Positions 8,398 through 16,048 are shown, counted from the first letter of the stretch. The stretch: DNA of 64,000 nucleotides from Brevibacillus reuszeri (GCF_001187725.1 NZ_LGIQ01000011.1:904017-968016); one strand, 5' to 3'. A program made the numbers and translations. Notes: generated by a model from the sequence alone, not told the origin.

Positions 8398-8850
8398 CTA
8401 TTCGATGTACGCTGGCAATTCGTCGAGATAATCAGGCTTTTCGATGGACATACCTTTGAGATCATAGGTCGCGTGGTCGTTGCCATCTGCCTTTGCTTCC
8501 CACAATGTAATCTCATCTGGATTTAATACGATATTGGAAATACGGACACGCTCGGAATTTCCAGCTTCCTTGTCCAGCGTTTCACCGATCAGGAATGGCA
8601 GCACAGGAGTTTTCCCTTTGGTCAATTGCTCTACGCAGTAGTATTTCAGAGCTGCGTTCGTTGCAGTAATTTTCAGCGTTACTTCTACGTGCCAGTCATT
8701 GACCGTCTGGATTTTCCCTTTTTGCAGACGATTCGTATCGCCATACTCTACCTTGAGAACCATCTTCCCTTCGAGAGTTCCGTAGATCGGGTCCCCATTT
8801 TCATCGTAAATTTGGCAGTTCTTCAGTTTAATATCGCGTGCAATAGCCAA
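8398..8850 (-). CDS. xkdM: Tail tube protein (XkdM-like)
   Basis: A 150-residue protein that starts with TTG (giving MAIARDIKLKNCQIY), eight bases after GGAGG. Motifs DENGDPIYGTLEGKMVLKVEYG, VNDWHVEVTLKI and a late DHATYDLKGMSIEKPDYL fit the XkdM/YqbM tube family that polymerises into the inner tube of contractile tails. The length equals PBSX XkdM (about 147). It follows the sheath gene directly and precedes the chaperone by 11 bases, as in PBSX. High expression is expected for this protein, so the TTG start is slightly unusual. Confidence 0.9.
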   Translation of the reverse strand: MAIARDIKLKNCQIYDENGDPIYGTLEGKMVLKVEYGDTNRLQKGKIQTVNDWHVEVTLKITATNAALKYYCVEQLTKGKTPVLPFLIGETLDKEAGNSERVRISNIVLNPDEITLWEAKADGNDHATYDLKGMSIEKPDYLDELPAYIE

Positions 8851-10188
8851 TTACAGCACCTCCCAGTCAATGTCAAAGTATTCGATTGCATCTAGTGGTT
8901 TTGCAGACAAAAGGAAGCCTCGGCGGTCCCCGTCGCCATTCTTTTGATCGACAAATGTCCAGCCTGCATCGATTGCTCCTTGCTGTTCACGCACGGTCAT
9001 ATAGGTATTGACCGCAGATACAAATACAGCGCCGCCCAAATCGCTGTTGCTCAGTTTGCCTTTGTATTTTTTGCCTACCTGGCTGATGTCGTTGACAATC
9101 TGATCGAGAGTCATGCTCACACGAATTTTTCCGTAGTCCTCGCGCTCATTGGTACCGATGACGGCTAATGTATTTACCGCGCTTTCGATGATATAAACAT
9201 CTCCGTCACGAGTGGCGATCAATGTACCTGTACCCAGCGCATTCAAAATCTCGGTATGGCCCCAATCCTTCAGTGCTTTTTTCAGTGGAACGACAATTGC
9301 CGTAAGTGATTCATGTGCTGGAGTCGCTGCAATCATTCCCGCTACCCATGCAGCCCACTCCAGGCTTCCATAGACCTTGCCGTTGTTGTGTTGACCTGCA
9401 ATCGCTGTATTCACAACATAACGGGCATTTTGCGCAACAGAGCGCTCGATGTGCTTGGTCATACTGTCGTCGTCCATGGCTTTGCCACCAATGACGAGCG
9501 TACTCAGCTTTTTATTCTGTTTACGACGATCACCCATAAACTGCTTGGCTGCTGCTTGTACTGCTGCATCGTCAAAAGGAAGATACATCGTATCGAAATC
9601 GGCGCCAGAAACAGCCATGAACAGCTTGGTAGAATCAGCCGCAGCCAGCTCCACTGTCCCACTCGTTCCTCCGTTCAAAAGTGTCTCGGCAACAGTAGTA
9701 ATCACAGTTTCACCGAGCTGCTTGACACGGATGTAAATAGATTGGCTCGTTTTGGCAACCAATTCTCCTGCATCTGCAAATGAGAATTTTTCTGTCTTGA
9801 GTGGACCCGCTACTTGCAGCTCTCTTTTTCCTGGCTCCGAAGTGGACGCGACAATCGCAAGCTTCAGATCGTTACCAAGTAATCCAGGATAAAGTGCCTC
9901 TACCTTGATCGCATCTGCTTGCTCATACGCTGCCGCTTTTGCGTTACCATTTGTCATACGATAAGCCAGGATTGTGGCGCCACCTTCTGCTGCCAGCTCA
10001 ATCGTATCTACCTGACCGAATGTTTCTGCCATACGCTCGTCAAAGCTACCCAGCTTTACCAGTTCATCTGGCGCGCCCCACTCAGCCTGATATGGCACCA
10101 GCACAACACCACTTTTTGGTACCACACGTTCTTTTGCTTTTGCGATCAATTCGACCGTTACACCTGGTCGCTCACGTTGAATTGTCAT
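8851..10188 (-). CDS. xkdK: Contractile tail sheath protein (XkdK-like)
   Basis: A 445-residue protein with ATG behind GGGGTGTAACC. The N-terminus (TIQRERPGVTVELIAKAKERV) and the following VVLVPYQAEWGAP are typical of Bacillota sheath proteins. The C-terminal third, with GKIRVSMTLDQIVNDISQVG and the final EYFDIDWEVL, is the conserved sheath handshake region. The sheath contracts to drive the tube into the target envelope, so this gene defines the element as myovirus- or R-tailocin-like rather than flexible-tailed. The length is near PBSX XkdK (466). The tube gene follows at once. Confidence 0.93.
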   Translation of the reverse strand: MTIQRERPGVTVELIAKAKERVVPKSGVVLVPYQAEWGAPDELVKLGSFDERMAETFGQVDTIELAAEGGATILAYRMTNGNAKAAAYEQADAIKVEALYPGLLGNDLKLAIVASTSEPGKRELQVAGPLKTEKFSFADAGELVAKTSQSIYIRVKQLGETVITTVAETLLNGGTSGTVELAAADSTKLFMAVSGADFDTMYLPFDDAAVQAAAKQFMGDRRKQNKKLSTLVIGGKAMDDDSMTKHIERSVAQNARYVVNTAIAGQHNNGKVYGSLEWAAWVAGMIAATPAHESLTAIVVPLKKALKDWGHTEILNALGTGTLIATRDGDVYIIESAVNTLAVIGTNEREDYGKIRVSMTLDQIVNDISQVGKKYKGKLSNSDLGGAVFVSAVNTYMTVREQQGAIDAGWTFVDQKNGDGDRRGFLLSAKPLDAIEYFDIDWEVL

Positions 10189-10190
10189 GG

Positions 10191-10382
10191 TTACACCCCG
10201 CCTTTGTATTTGTTCAATCGACTTTTTACTTGGCTTTCTGCCAATGGCTGCTGCTCTGTCTCAGAAAAAAGAGCCCCGGCTACTTCGAACCGTTCGGCTC
10301 CAAAGTATGCGGCGCTCTCAATCCACTCTCGTTTGGTTTGCACAAGCTCTGGGGATTGTGCTTGCTGTTCTTTCTTTGCCAC
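10191..10382 (-). CDS. Small protein before the sheath gene (XkdJ-like position)
   Basis: A 63-residue hydrophilic protein starting with GTG (MAKKEQQAQSPEL) that overlaps the stop of the preceding gene (ATAGTG) and has GGAGG about ten bases upstream. It contains RFEVAGALFSET, and ends in LAESQVKSRLNKYKGGV, a helix-rich tail seen in small phage proteins located just before the sheath (XkdJ/YqbJ position). The function is unknown in relatives too. Tight coupling to both neighbours supports a real gene. Confidence 0.7.
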   Translation of the reverse strand: MAKKEQQAQSPELVQTKREWIESAAYFGAERFEVAGALFSETEQQPLAESQVKSRLNKYKGGV

Positions 10383-10831
10383 TATATTTTGACCTCCTTG
10401 ATATCAAAGATATTGATTTTGTCCACTGCGTTCTTTGGTACAGTAGCCTTGTACGTGAACCGAAACGTGATTTCCGCTCGATCCCGTTTATCTCTCCAGA
10501 TTCGCAAGGAAGTGCTATCGAGCTCGATGGTCAGATCATCGTTTTTTCCGCGGTAGCTGAATTGTAGCCTTCGCAAAAGCTGACGCAGAGGTTCAGTGGA
10601 AATCGGCTGATACACACCTTCTACTTTTGGATAGTGAAGCACAATGGCGCCTTCTGAAACTACCTGATAGGACGTTAGACTATTCCCCGTCTCCATCACG
10701 CCATGTGTCAAAAGGAACGCGCTTGGGGCTTGAAAACGCTGTGCCATCCAGTCATCCACATTTACCACGATCGGTAGCTGTGGATAGGCCTCATTAATGA
10801 GATCGCTCAGTACAGAAAGCTCATGATCCAT
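10382..10831 (-). CDS. xkdI: XkdI-like tail completion / head-proximal protein
   Basis: A 149-residue protein. The start is the ATG giving MDHELSVLSDLINEAY, behind GGAAGGTGGGG; a longer frame to 10864 has no ribosome site. The DDWMAQRFQAPSAFLLTHGVME part and the C-terminal alternating strands (AEITFRFTYKATVPKN) resemble XkdI/YqbI proteins, which lie just before the sheath genes and are thought to cap or finish the tail. It is the first gene of the visible tail operon. Upstream there is no XkdF, XkdG or XkdH (protease, capsid, connector), only the regulatory region and the subtilase gene. Confidence 0.68.
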   Translation of the reverse strand: MDHELSVLSDLINEAYPQLPIVVNVDDWMAQRFQAPSAFLLTHGVMETGNSLTSYQVVSEGAIVLHYPKVEGVYQPISTEPLRQLLRRLQFSYRGKNDDLTIELDSTSLRIWRDKRDRAEITFRFTYKATVPKNAVDKINIFDIKEVKI

Positions 10832-10880
10832 GATAACCCCACCTTCCGCTCTGTCGGCACGCATATTTTCGTTGTGTCAC
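10821..10880 (-). CDS. Candidate 19-codon leader ORF overlapping the xkdI-like start
   Basis: A strong AAGGAGG site (10896-10890) is followed by ATG-TGA (10882-10877) and, eight bases from the GGAGGA core, by a GTG opening a 19-codon frame that ends at 10821, ten bases inside the xkdI-like gene. It may serve as a coupling leader that hands ribosomes to xkdI. Nothing else supports a function for the peptide. Confidence 0.3.
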   Translation of the reverse strand: MTQRKYACRQSGRWGYHGS

Positions 10881-10916
10881 ATATGCTCTCCTCCTTCATC
10901 TAGCGTAGCGAGCGAA

Positions 10917-10995
10917 GCCCGCCGAGCAAGGAGCGAGTGGACATAAACCTTTAACTCGCATAAAAGTATGGCATTTTTGCCTGGTTCCTTGCGCA
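10917..10995 (-). other. Structured leader A, shared with leader C
   Basis: The untranslated leader of the tail operon contains a 29-bp stretch (10917-10945) identical to 15272-15300. Both copies can fold: GCAAGGA at 10926-10932 pairs with TCCTTGC at 10986-10992, and inside it GCGAGT (10933-10938) pairs with ACTCGC (10954-10959). The conserved pairing in two diverged copies suggests an RNA element. Confidence 0.5.
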
Positions 10996-10998
10996 CCG

Positions 10999-11041
10999 AG
11001 CACAAAAAACCATCCGGCTATATACCGGACGGCTTTTGTGC
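10999..11041 (-). terminator. Promoter-proximal terminator hairpin A
   Basis: On the minus strand GCCGTCCGG, loop TATATAG, CCGGATGG is followed by six T and then GTGC; an outer GCACAAAA/TTTTGTGC arm extends it. It begins about 20 bases after the predicted start of transcription from promoter A, and before the tail genes. Confidence 0.75.
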
Positions 11042-11054
11042 AGCTCTTATTTGT

Positions 11055-11136
11055 TTCGCTTGACTCAAGTATAAACGAAATCAGGTAAAGAAGAGGAAAT
11101 TGAACGTCAGTGTCAGGGTGTGTAAACCTTTGTCAG
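11055..11136 (-). promoter_or_regulatory. Late promoter A (tail operon)
   Basis: Read on the minus strand: CTGACA (11136-11131), TTTACACA, CTGACAC (11116-11110), 37 bases, then the -10 TATACT (11073-11068) and TTGAGTCAAGCGAA. The same elements with the same spacing occur at 13966-14047 and 15423-15504. No good -35 stands 17 bases before the -10, so activation through the repeated TGACA boxes is likely. Confidence 0.75.
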
Positions 11137-11183
11137 GCAATAAAAAAAGACCCCTAGGGAATCTTGGTCACTTGGTTTTCGTA

Positions 11184-13766
11184 TTAATAGCTGACACGGA
11201 TGTTGTCTACATAAGCGCAGTCTTGCCCTTTTGATGTGGAACCGTCCTTTACGTAATTAAACGTTACGGTTTGGTTTCCAGTTCCAAGTGTCACCGAATA
11301 GTCTTTTACCCAGCCCGTTTCTCCTGAGGCTTTTAGTTTACTTACTCCGTTAACCAACACTTCCAAGTAGTCGTAGTTAGCTTCAGAGCTGACGAAGTAG
11401 TCAAACTTCAGCGTTGGGGTTTGAGTATAGTTGGTCGGAATGCTTTCTGTAAATTGCATGGTAGATGTTTCTTTATGGTTAATTGTCTTGCTCCTGCGGC
11501 TCCATGTACCGGTGGATGCTTCCACTTTGGAATCAGCCCAATCTCCAGTGAAATTGAATGCATATTTGCTGCCTTCGAATCCTTCGGAAATGTTCGCAGA
11601 ACTTGCTTTGGGCAGTGTGATGTTAAGCGTTACTGGGCCATATTTCCCTGCTGAATGGCTATATCCGTATACTTTTGCATAAACAATATCGCCAGCGCTT
11701 AGAGGAACAACCACTTTTGGTTGGCCGTCACCAGCTCCATCATCATCCTTACCTAGTACAGTGGACTTATTAGAGGAGATGATTTCCATATATGCATCAA
11801 AACCTGAAGAGGTGGTAAATGTATAGCTACCCTTATGCGGTGCGGTATACATGAAAAACAGGTCTTTGGTGTCTTTCAGTGTACCATTGGCGCTCGTTCC
11901 GTTCACAGCAATCGGATAATCAATAGACTCTCCACTTTTACTGAATGGGGAATAGAAAACAACTGCTAAATTGTCGATGTAAGCTTGATTTGAACCTGTT
12001 ATGGCGCTACCTAGCATATTGTAAACGAACTCAATGGTGTTATCTCCAGTGACTAACTCAATTTGTTTTGGTTGGTCGGACCAAATTGTTGTACTAGAGC
12101 CAAATGTACCTGTGCGCAAGAATTTACGTTCTCCGTTTATAATGACCTCCATCGTGTTGCGAGAATCTGCATTCATCTTATGATGGAAGATTAGCAATGG
12201 TGTATTTGCATCTGATGGTATTTTTACTGTGAACTTAGTTGAAGACTTCGTTCGTGTATCACTTTTGCTTCCCCAGCAATACGTACCAGATTGAGCTTCT
12301 TTTTCTTGTCTCCAATCCCCCTCATAATCGAAGTGAGGAGCACCCGGTTCAAAGGTATCCTCAAGTATCGTCAATTGATCTGGCGTGAGCACCTTCAAAG
12401 AATATACTCCGGTCGATGTTCCATAGCTTGCAACTTTCACATAGTACATCTGACCTGCAGTCAAATTGACAACCATCGCTGGATTTGTTCCACTTCCATT
12501 GTCATCATCGTAGTTGATCATGTTGTAGTTGTCATCATAAACATTCATTACGGTATCAACCGTTGCTGAGTCCACAAAGAAAAGATGTTTTCCAGTTACC
12601 TGAGGTGTGTATTTATGATGTACAATATATTTATCACTTGCAATTGATCCATTATAGCCAGTGTTAGTAAGGATTACGGCATTAGAAGTAAGTCTTCCTG
12701 GATAGTTCGTTATTGTTGTCCAAGGAGAAATAACCATCCCCTTACCAAATGATTTATCAAAACCATCTTTTCCAATGTCATATACGTTGGTCTCGATGAG
12801 ATTTCTAATTTGTGACGCTGTATAATTTGGATACTGTTGCCAGAACAACGCTGCTAAACCAGCTACAAACGGTGCTGCACAAGATGTTCCATTGAAAGAT
12901 TGGTAGCCTGTAAAAGAAGTCCCTGATGGTGCGCGAACCCCATCTCCAGGGGCAACTACATTGATTTCTCCACCTCTAGCAGAGTATTTTGCTAGATCCC
13001 GATTTCTTTTTACTGCTCCTACGGCAATAACATTAGATAATTTAGCAGGATACATAACCTGATTATTAATATCCCTTGCTTCTTCACCAGAGTTACCTGC
13101 AGAAGCAATGACAAGTATACCTTTATTAACAGCAATATTAATCGCCGCTTCTACACCTGAGTCATTAATCTCCTTTGCAAGGCTAATACTAATAACTTTT
13201 ACTTGCTTGCCTATCAAATGATCGATCGCTCTTGCAATATCTGCCCCACTGTATCCATTGCCAAAACCAATTTCCTGATCCATTGCAATGCAGTACAGTT
13301 CTGCATCGGGTGCAACACCAAGGTACCCAAGCGTGTTATTCCTCATCCCAATAATTCCAGCACAAGACGTACCGTGATTAGCCCAGTCATTTGTCACATC
13401 TCCACCGGTAACACTATAACGATATGCGTAGGTCATATCCTCGTGGTCACGAAATCCTGAATCAATTACCCCTACCCGAACGCCTAATCCTGTATATCCT
13501 CGATTATGAAATTCTGGTATACCAGAAAGCGGCAATGACCATTCTACTGATTGCGCCATAGCAGGACTAAATCCTTGAGACTTTTGAACTTTTACTACAT
13601 CAGGATGTAACTCAAGTTGCTCTAGCTGTTGTTCTGATAGATCTTCCACGATGATCAGATTTGGGGTGTTCGGCATTTCGTCTATGATCTTCGCGTTTAA
13701 CTCCTCAACAATTTTTTTATTTGCACTATGGTCGAAACCATGAAACACGATGCTAAATTTAGCCAC
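11184..13766 (-). CDS. Subtilase (S8) with I9-like propeptide, two PPC domains, no signal peptide
   Basis: An 860-residue protein; GTG start eight bases after AAGGAG (a frame 28 codons longer has no usable site). Residues 1-65 look like an inhibitor-I9 propeptide (FSIVFHGF..., LIIVEDLSEQQLEQLELHPDV). The peptidase domain has all expected residues: D102 (VGVIDSG), H131 (NHGTSCAG), N225 (ASAGNSG) and S295 (FNGTSCAAP). Then come a PPC domain (about 360-465), a jelly-roll-like domain, a second PPC domain and a C-terminal domain of about 133 residues nearly identical to that of the neighbour at 14083-15117. There is no signal peptide, unusual for a multi-domain subtilase with PPC domains, so export by lysis or by the tail particle is an inference. 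Promoter B drives it. Confidence 0.88.
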   Translation of the reverse strand: MAKFSIVFHGFDHSANKKIVEELNAKIIDEMPNTPNLIIVEDLSEQQLEQLELHPDVVKVQKSQGFSPAMAQSVEWSLPLSGIPEFHNRGYTGLGVRVGVIDSGFRDHEDMTYAYRYSVTGGDVTNDWANHGTSCAGIIGMRNNTLGYLGVAPDAELYCIAMDQEIGFGNGYSGADIARAIDHLIGKQVKVISISLAKEINDSGVEAAINIAVNKGILVIASAGNSGEEARDINNQVMYPAKLSNVIAVGAVKRNRDLAKYSARGGEINVVAPGDGVRAPSGTSFTGYQSFNGTSCAAPFVAGLAALFWQQYPNYTASQIRNLIETNVYDIGKDGFDKSFGKGMVISPWTTITNYPGRLTSNAVILTNTGYNGSIASDKYIVHHKYTPQVTGKHLFFVDSATVDTVMNVYDDNYNMINYDDDNGSGTNPAMVVNLTAGQMYYVKVASYGTSTGVYSLKVLTPDQLTILEDTFEPGAPHFDYEGDWRQEKEAQSGTYCWGSKSDTRTKSSTKFTVKIPSDANTPLLIFHHKMNADSRNTMEVIINGERKFLRTGTFGSSTTIWSDQPKQIELVTGDNTIEFVYNMLGSAITGSNQAYIDNLAVVFYSPFSKSGESIDYPIAVNGTSANGTLKDTKDLFFMYTAPHKGSYTFTTSSGFDAYMEIISSNKSTVLGKDDDGAGDGQPKVVVPLSAGDIVYAKVYGYSHSAGKYGPVTLNITLPKASSANISEGFEGSKYAFNFTGDWADSKVEASTGTWSRRSKTINHKETSTMQFTESIPTNYTQTPTLKFDYFVSSEANYDYLEVLVNGVSKLKASGETGWVKDYSVTLGTGNQTVTFNYVKDGSTSKGQDCAYVDNIRVSY

Positions 13767-13917
13767 TCTTATCTCTCCTTTTTCGATAGATCTTGATAAA
13801 TAATCATTGGTATCGTATTTGTCGTGCTTGCTCCAAATTTCACCAGTCACATGTCCTAAAACTCCGTCACCTCCTATGATTGAATAACAAGCGAAACCCT
13901 ATCTTTCAAATAGACCG

Positions 13918-13957
13918 GCACAAAAAAACCACCCGGCTATATACCGGATGGCTTTGT
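13918..13957 (-). terminator. Promoter-proximal terminator hairpin B
   Basis: On the minus strand GCCATCCGG, loop TATATAG, CCGGGTGG is followed by seven T. It lies 22 bases after the -10 of promoter B and before the subtilase start. The loop is identical to that of hairpin A. Confidence 0.72.
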
Positions 13958-13965
13958 CTGTTCGC

Positions 13966-14047
13966 TTCGCTTGACTCAATTATAAACAATAAATGGAAAC
14001 TAATGGGATTTTATAAACAAGTGTCAGCTTGTGTAAAGCAATGTCAC
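13966..14047 (-). promoter_or_regulatory. Late promoter B (subtilase)
   Basis: TGACA boxes at 14047-14042 and 14027-14022, again 20 bp apart, with TTTACACA between them and the -10 TATAAT at 13984-13979 at the same distance as in copies A and C. TTGAGTCAAGCGAA follows the -10. Confidence 0.75.
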
Positions 14048-14082
14048 CGTATCCCCCTCAAAAACCCCACCATTCACCCATC

Positions 14083-15117
14083 TCAATAACTCACCCGAAT
14101 ATTATCCACATACGCACAATCCTGTCCTTTTGATGTGGAGTTATCCTTCACGTAATTAAACGTCACGGTCTGTTCCCCTGTACCAAGCGTGATCGTAAAG
14201 TCCTTCACCCAGCCCGTTTCCCCTGACGCTTTCAGCTTGCTTACTCCATCAAGCAGCACCTCCAAATAATCGTAAGTAGCTTCGGAGCTGACGAAGTAAT
14301 CGAACTTCAACGTTGGTGTTTGTGCATACTTGCTCGGGATGTACGGTTTAAACTGCATGGTCGATGTTTCCTTGTGCGTGATGGCTTTACTCTTGCGACT
14401 CCATGTCCCAGTAGATGCTTCCGCTTTGGAATCAGCCCAATCTCCGGTAAAGGTAAATGCATAGGTGCTTCCTTCAAACCCTTCGAAGATCGTTACCGGA
14501 TCTGGACCCGTTTTGGCTGTGGTCGTACCCGCTCTGCTTAGACTTGTAGCCGACCCATATGAATTACGAGCTAATACATAGTAGGTGTATGTCGAAAGCG
14601 GTGATAGATTTGGATCGGTAAACGTAGTTGCTGTGCGTCCTGTGGCAATTATTGCACCGTTGCGGTAAATATCGTAGGATGTCGCACCCGTTGCAGAGTA
14701 GGTCAGTGTCAGCGAATTTGTCGTTGGAGAAGCGACAGCCATGGAGACAGTGCCTGGAGCAGTACCAGCGGAAGCCTCGGCAATATTCAATGTTACTGGT
14801 CCGAATTTACCTGCCAAATGGTTGTACCCAAAAACTTTCAAAAAGACTACTTTCCCCGCTGTTAACGGGACAATCACTTTCGGCTGATTTCCACCTGCAC
14901 TGTCGTCATCTGCGCCAAGAACCGTTACCTGATTTGTGTCGATAACTTGCAAATAAGCATCGAAGCCAGATGCAGTAGTAAAAAAGTAGCTGGCAGTGCG
15001 AGGAGCCGTATACTTGAAAAACAAGTCCTTCGTGTCGCTTAACGTTCCGCTTGCTGAGGTGCCGGACACGACAATTGCATTTGTAAATGAATCACCCGGT
15101 GTAGATGCGTTGACCAT
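14083..15117 (-). CDS. Protease-less companion: PPC domain + FN3 + shared C-terminal domain
   Basis: A 344-residue protein. The ATG giving MVNASTPGDSF lies eight bases after AAAGGA; an ATG three codons earlier overlaps that site. Residues about 10-115 are a PPC domain close to the second PPC of the subtilase (shared GTLxDTKDLFFxYTAP). Residues about 120-205 are a fibronectin type III domain (SYDIYRNGAIIATG, TYTYYVLARNSYG). The C-terminal 133 residues match the subtilase C-terminus at about 113 positions by hand alignment, ending in the same CAYVDNIRVSY. There is no catalytic domain and no signal peptide. It appears to arise from duplication of the subtilase tail, and it has its own copy of the late promoter. 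A binding or targeting role is inferred. Confidence 0.8.
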   Translation of the reverse strand: MVNASTPGDSFTNAIVVSGTSASGTLSDTKDLFFKYTAPRTASYFFTTASGFDAYLQVIDTNQVTVLGADDDSAGGNQPKVIVPLTAGKVVFLKVFGYNHLAGKFGPVTLNIAEASAGTAPGTVSMAVASPTTNSLTLTYSATGATSYDIYRNGAIIATGRTATTFTDPNLSPLSTYTYYVLARNSYGSATSLSRAGTTTAKTGPDPVTIFEGFEGSTYAFTFTGDWADSKAEASTGTWSRKSKAITHKETSTMQFKPYIPSKYAQTPTLKFDYFVSSEATYDYLEVLLDGVSKLKASGETGWVKDFTITLGTGEQTVTFNYVKDNSTSKGQDCAYVDNIRVSY

Positions 15118-15271
15118 AATTCCCATCCTTTATTATTTCTCCTTTCCATTCGTAGATTACGAGCTTCTGATCAAGACTCTGTGATGGAACGATGTTCTGA
15201 GCCTATTAGCCCAACCAGCGTCCATTTTTCATCTCCAAACCATCACCCTCTCGACCGAATTAGCGAGCCAT

Positions 15272-15348
15272 GCCCGCCGAGCAAGGAGCGAGTGGACATA
15301 CGCCTTAAACTCGCAAAATATGCGGCCTATCGCCTGTTTCCTTGCTCG
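15272..15348 (-). other. Structured leader C, shared with leader A
   Basis: CGAGCAAGGA (15278-15287) is perfectly complementary to TCCTTGCTCG (15339-15348), and GCGAGT (15288-15293) to ACTCGC (15309-15314) inside it. The first 29 bases are identical to leader A. The element lies between hairpin C and the companion gene, about 150 bases before its start. Confidence 0.5.
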
Positions 15349-15365
15349 CCAGGCACTTCCGCTCT

Positions 15366-15407
15366 GCACAAAAAAACCACCCGAAAAACTCCCGGATGGC
15401 TTTGTGC
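15366..15407 (-). terminator. Promoter-proximal terminator hairpin C
   Basis: On the minus strand GCCATCCGGGAG, a T-rich loop and CGGGTGG are followed by seven T. It starts about 29 bases after the -10 of promoter C. The loop differs from copies A and B while the stem is kept. Confidence 0.7.
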
Positions 15408-15422
15408 TACTCTTCTATTCAC

Positions 15423-15504
15423 TTCGCTTGACTCAAGTATAACTCAATAATGGTAAATAAAGGCAAAAGTCACGCATGTGTCAGGTTGTGTAAACCACTG
15501 TCAG
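15423..15504 (-). promoter_or_regulatory. Late promoter C (companion protein)
   Basis: CTGACA at 15504-15499 and 15484-15479, TTTACACA between them, -10 TATACT at 15441-15436, then TTGAGTCAAGCGAA. All distances equal those in promoters A and B. Confidence 0.75.
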
Positions 15505-15523
15505 TCCATCTCCGCTTCAACTA

Positions 15524-16048
15524 ATGAAGGGCATTACACGACTACCAGGAAAAATGCTGCTCGGGTTTCTCAGCCCTACCTCTTTGGTAGCGCGAAGCTT
15601 GGTCGACCCAAAAAAGCTTGTTGCCAATCACCATTTTAACCATCGCCCGATGCTCTCGATTGAATTCCCCTCTGGTAATGGGATCGGACAAGTGCGTTCG
15701 ATGGCCAAAATCTACGCCGCATTTGCGAGTCGAGCTGAAGTACTAGGATTGAAGGAATGCACCTTGAAGGAATTGCACAACCCGGCTATATCTCCGCAGG
15801 AAGGCTACTATGACCATGTCAATTGCATGAATATCGCCTATTCTCTAGGATTCTGGAAGCCCTTTTCCGGTCTGAAATTTGGCAGGAGTGAAAGCGCATT
15901 TGGTCATCCGGGCGCAGGAGGCTCGTTTTGCTTTGCCGACCCAGATGAGAAGCTGGGCTATGCATATGCCATGAATAAACATGGCTTCGGAATGGCAAAC
16001 GAGCCGAGAGAGCTTGCCTTGCGAAAGGCTGTGTACGACTGCCTCTAA
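15524..16048 (+). pseudogene. C-terminal remnant of a beta-lactamase-fold serine hydrolase
   Basis: The frame encodes up to 174 residues that resemble the second half of class C beta-lactamase/esterase-like proteins: PSGNGIGQVRSMAKIYAAFA, then an FGHPGAGGSFCFADP block that stands for the KTG-like region, and YAYAMNKHGFG. The SxxK and YxN catalytic parts that should precede are missing. There is no ribosome site at the first ATG and the frame is closed by a TAA at 15491 inside promoter C. The gene runs opposite to all its phage-related neighbours, so it is probably a host gene truncated when the tail cluster was inserted or rearranged. Whether the front half survives left of position 1 cannot be seen. 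Confidence 0.7.

Noticed and set aside
10892-10942. Short peptide frame beginning MSTRSLLGG in leader A, with a similar one in leader C
   Set aside because: The two frames diverge after nine codons and the shared bases are explained by the folded stem; the spacing of any ribosome site is poor.
13767-13850. Longer N-terminus for the subtilase (28 extra residues from a GTG at 13850)
   Set aside because: The extra residues are hydrophilic, have no correctly spaced ribosome site and do not form a signal peptide; AAGGAG clearly marks the start at 13766.
11184-15117. Extracellular contractile injection system (eCIS/Afp-type) with the subtilase as loaded toxin
   Set aside because: No AAA+ ATPase of the Afp15 type, no DUF4157 or spike gene typical of eCIS was seen; the tail genes are PBSX-like. 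Cargo status of the protease is left as a hypothesis only.
15181-15450. 89-codon frame on the plus strand
   Set aside because: It runs through leader C, hairpin C and promoter C, which explain the sequence better.
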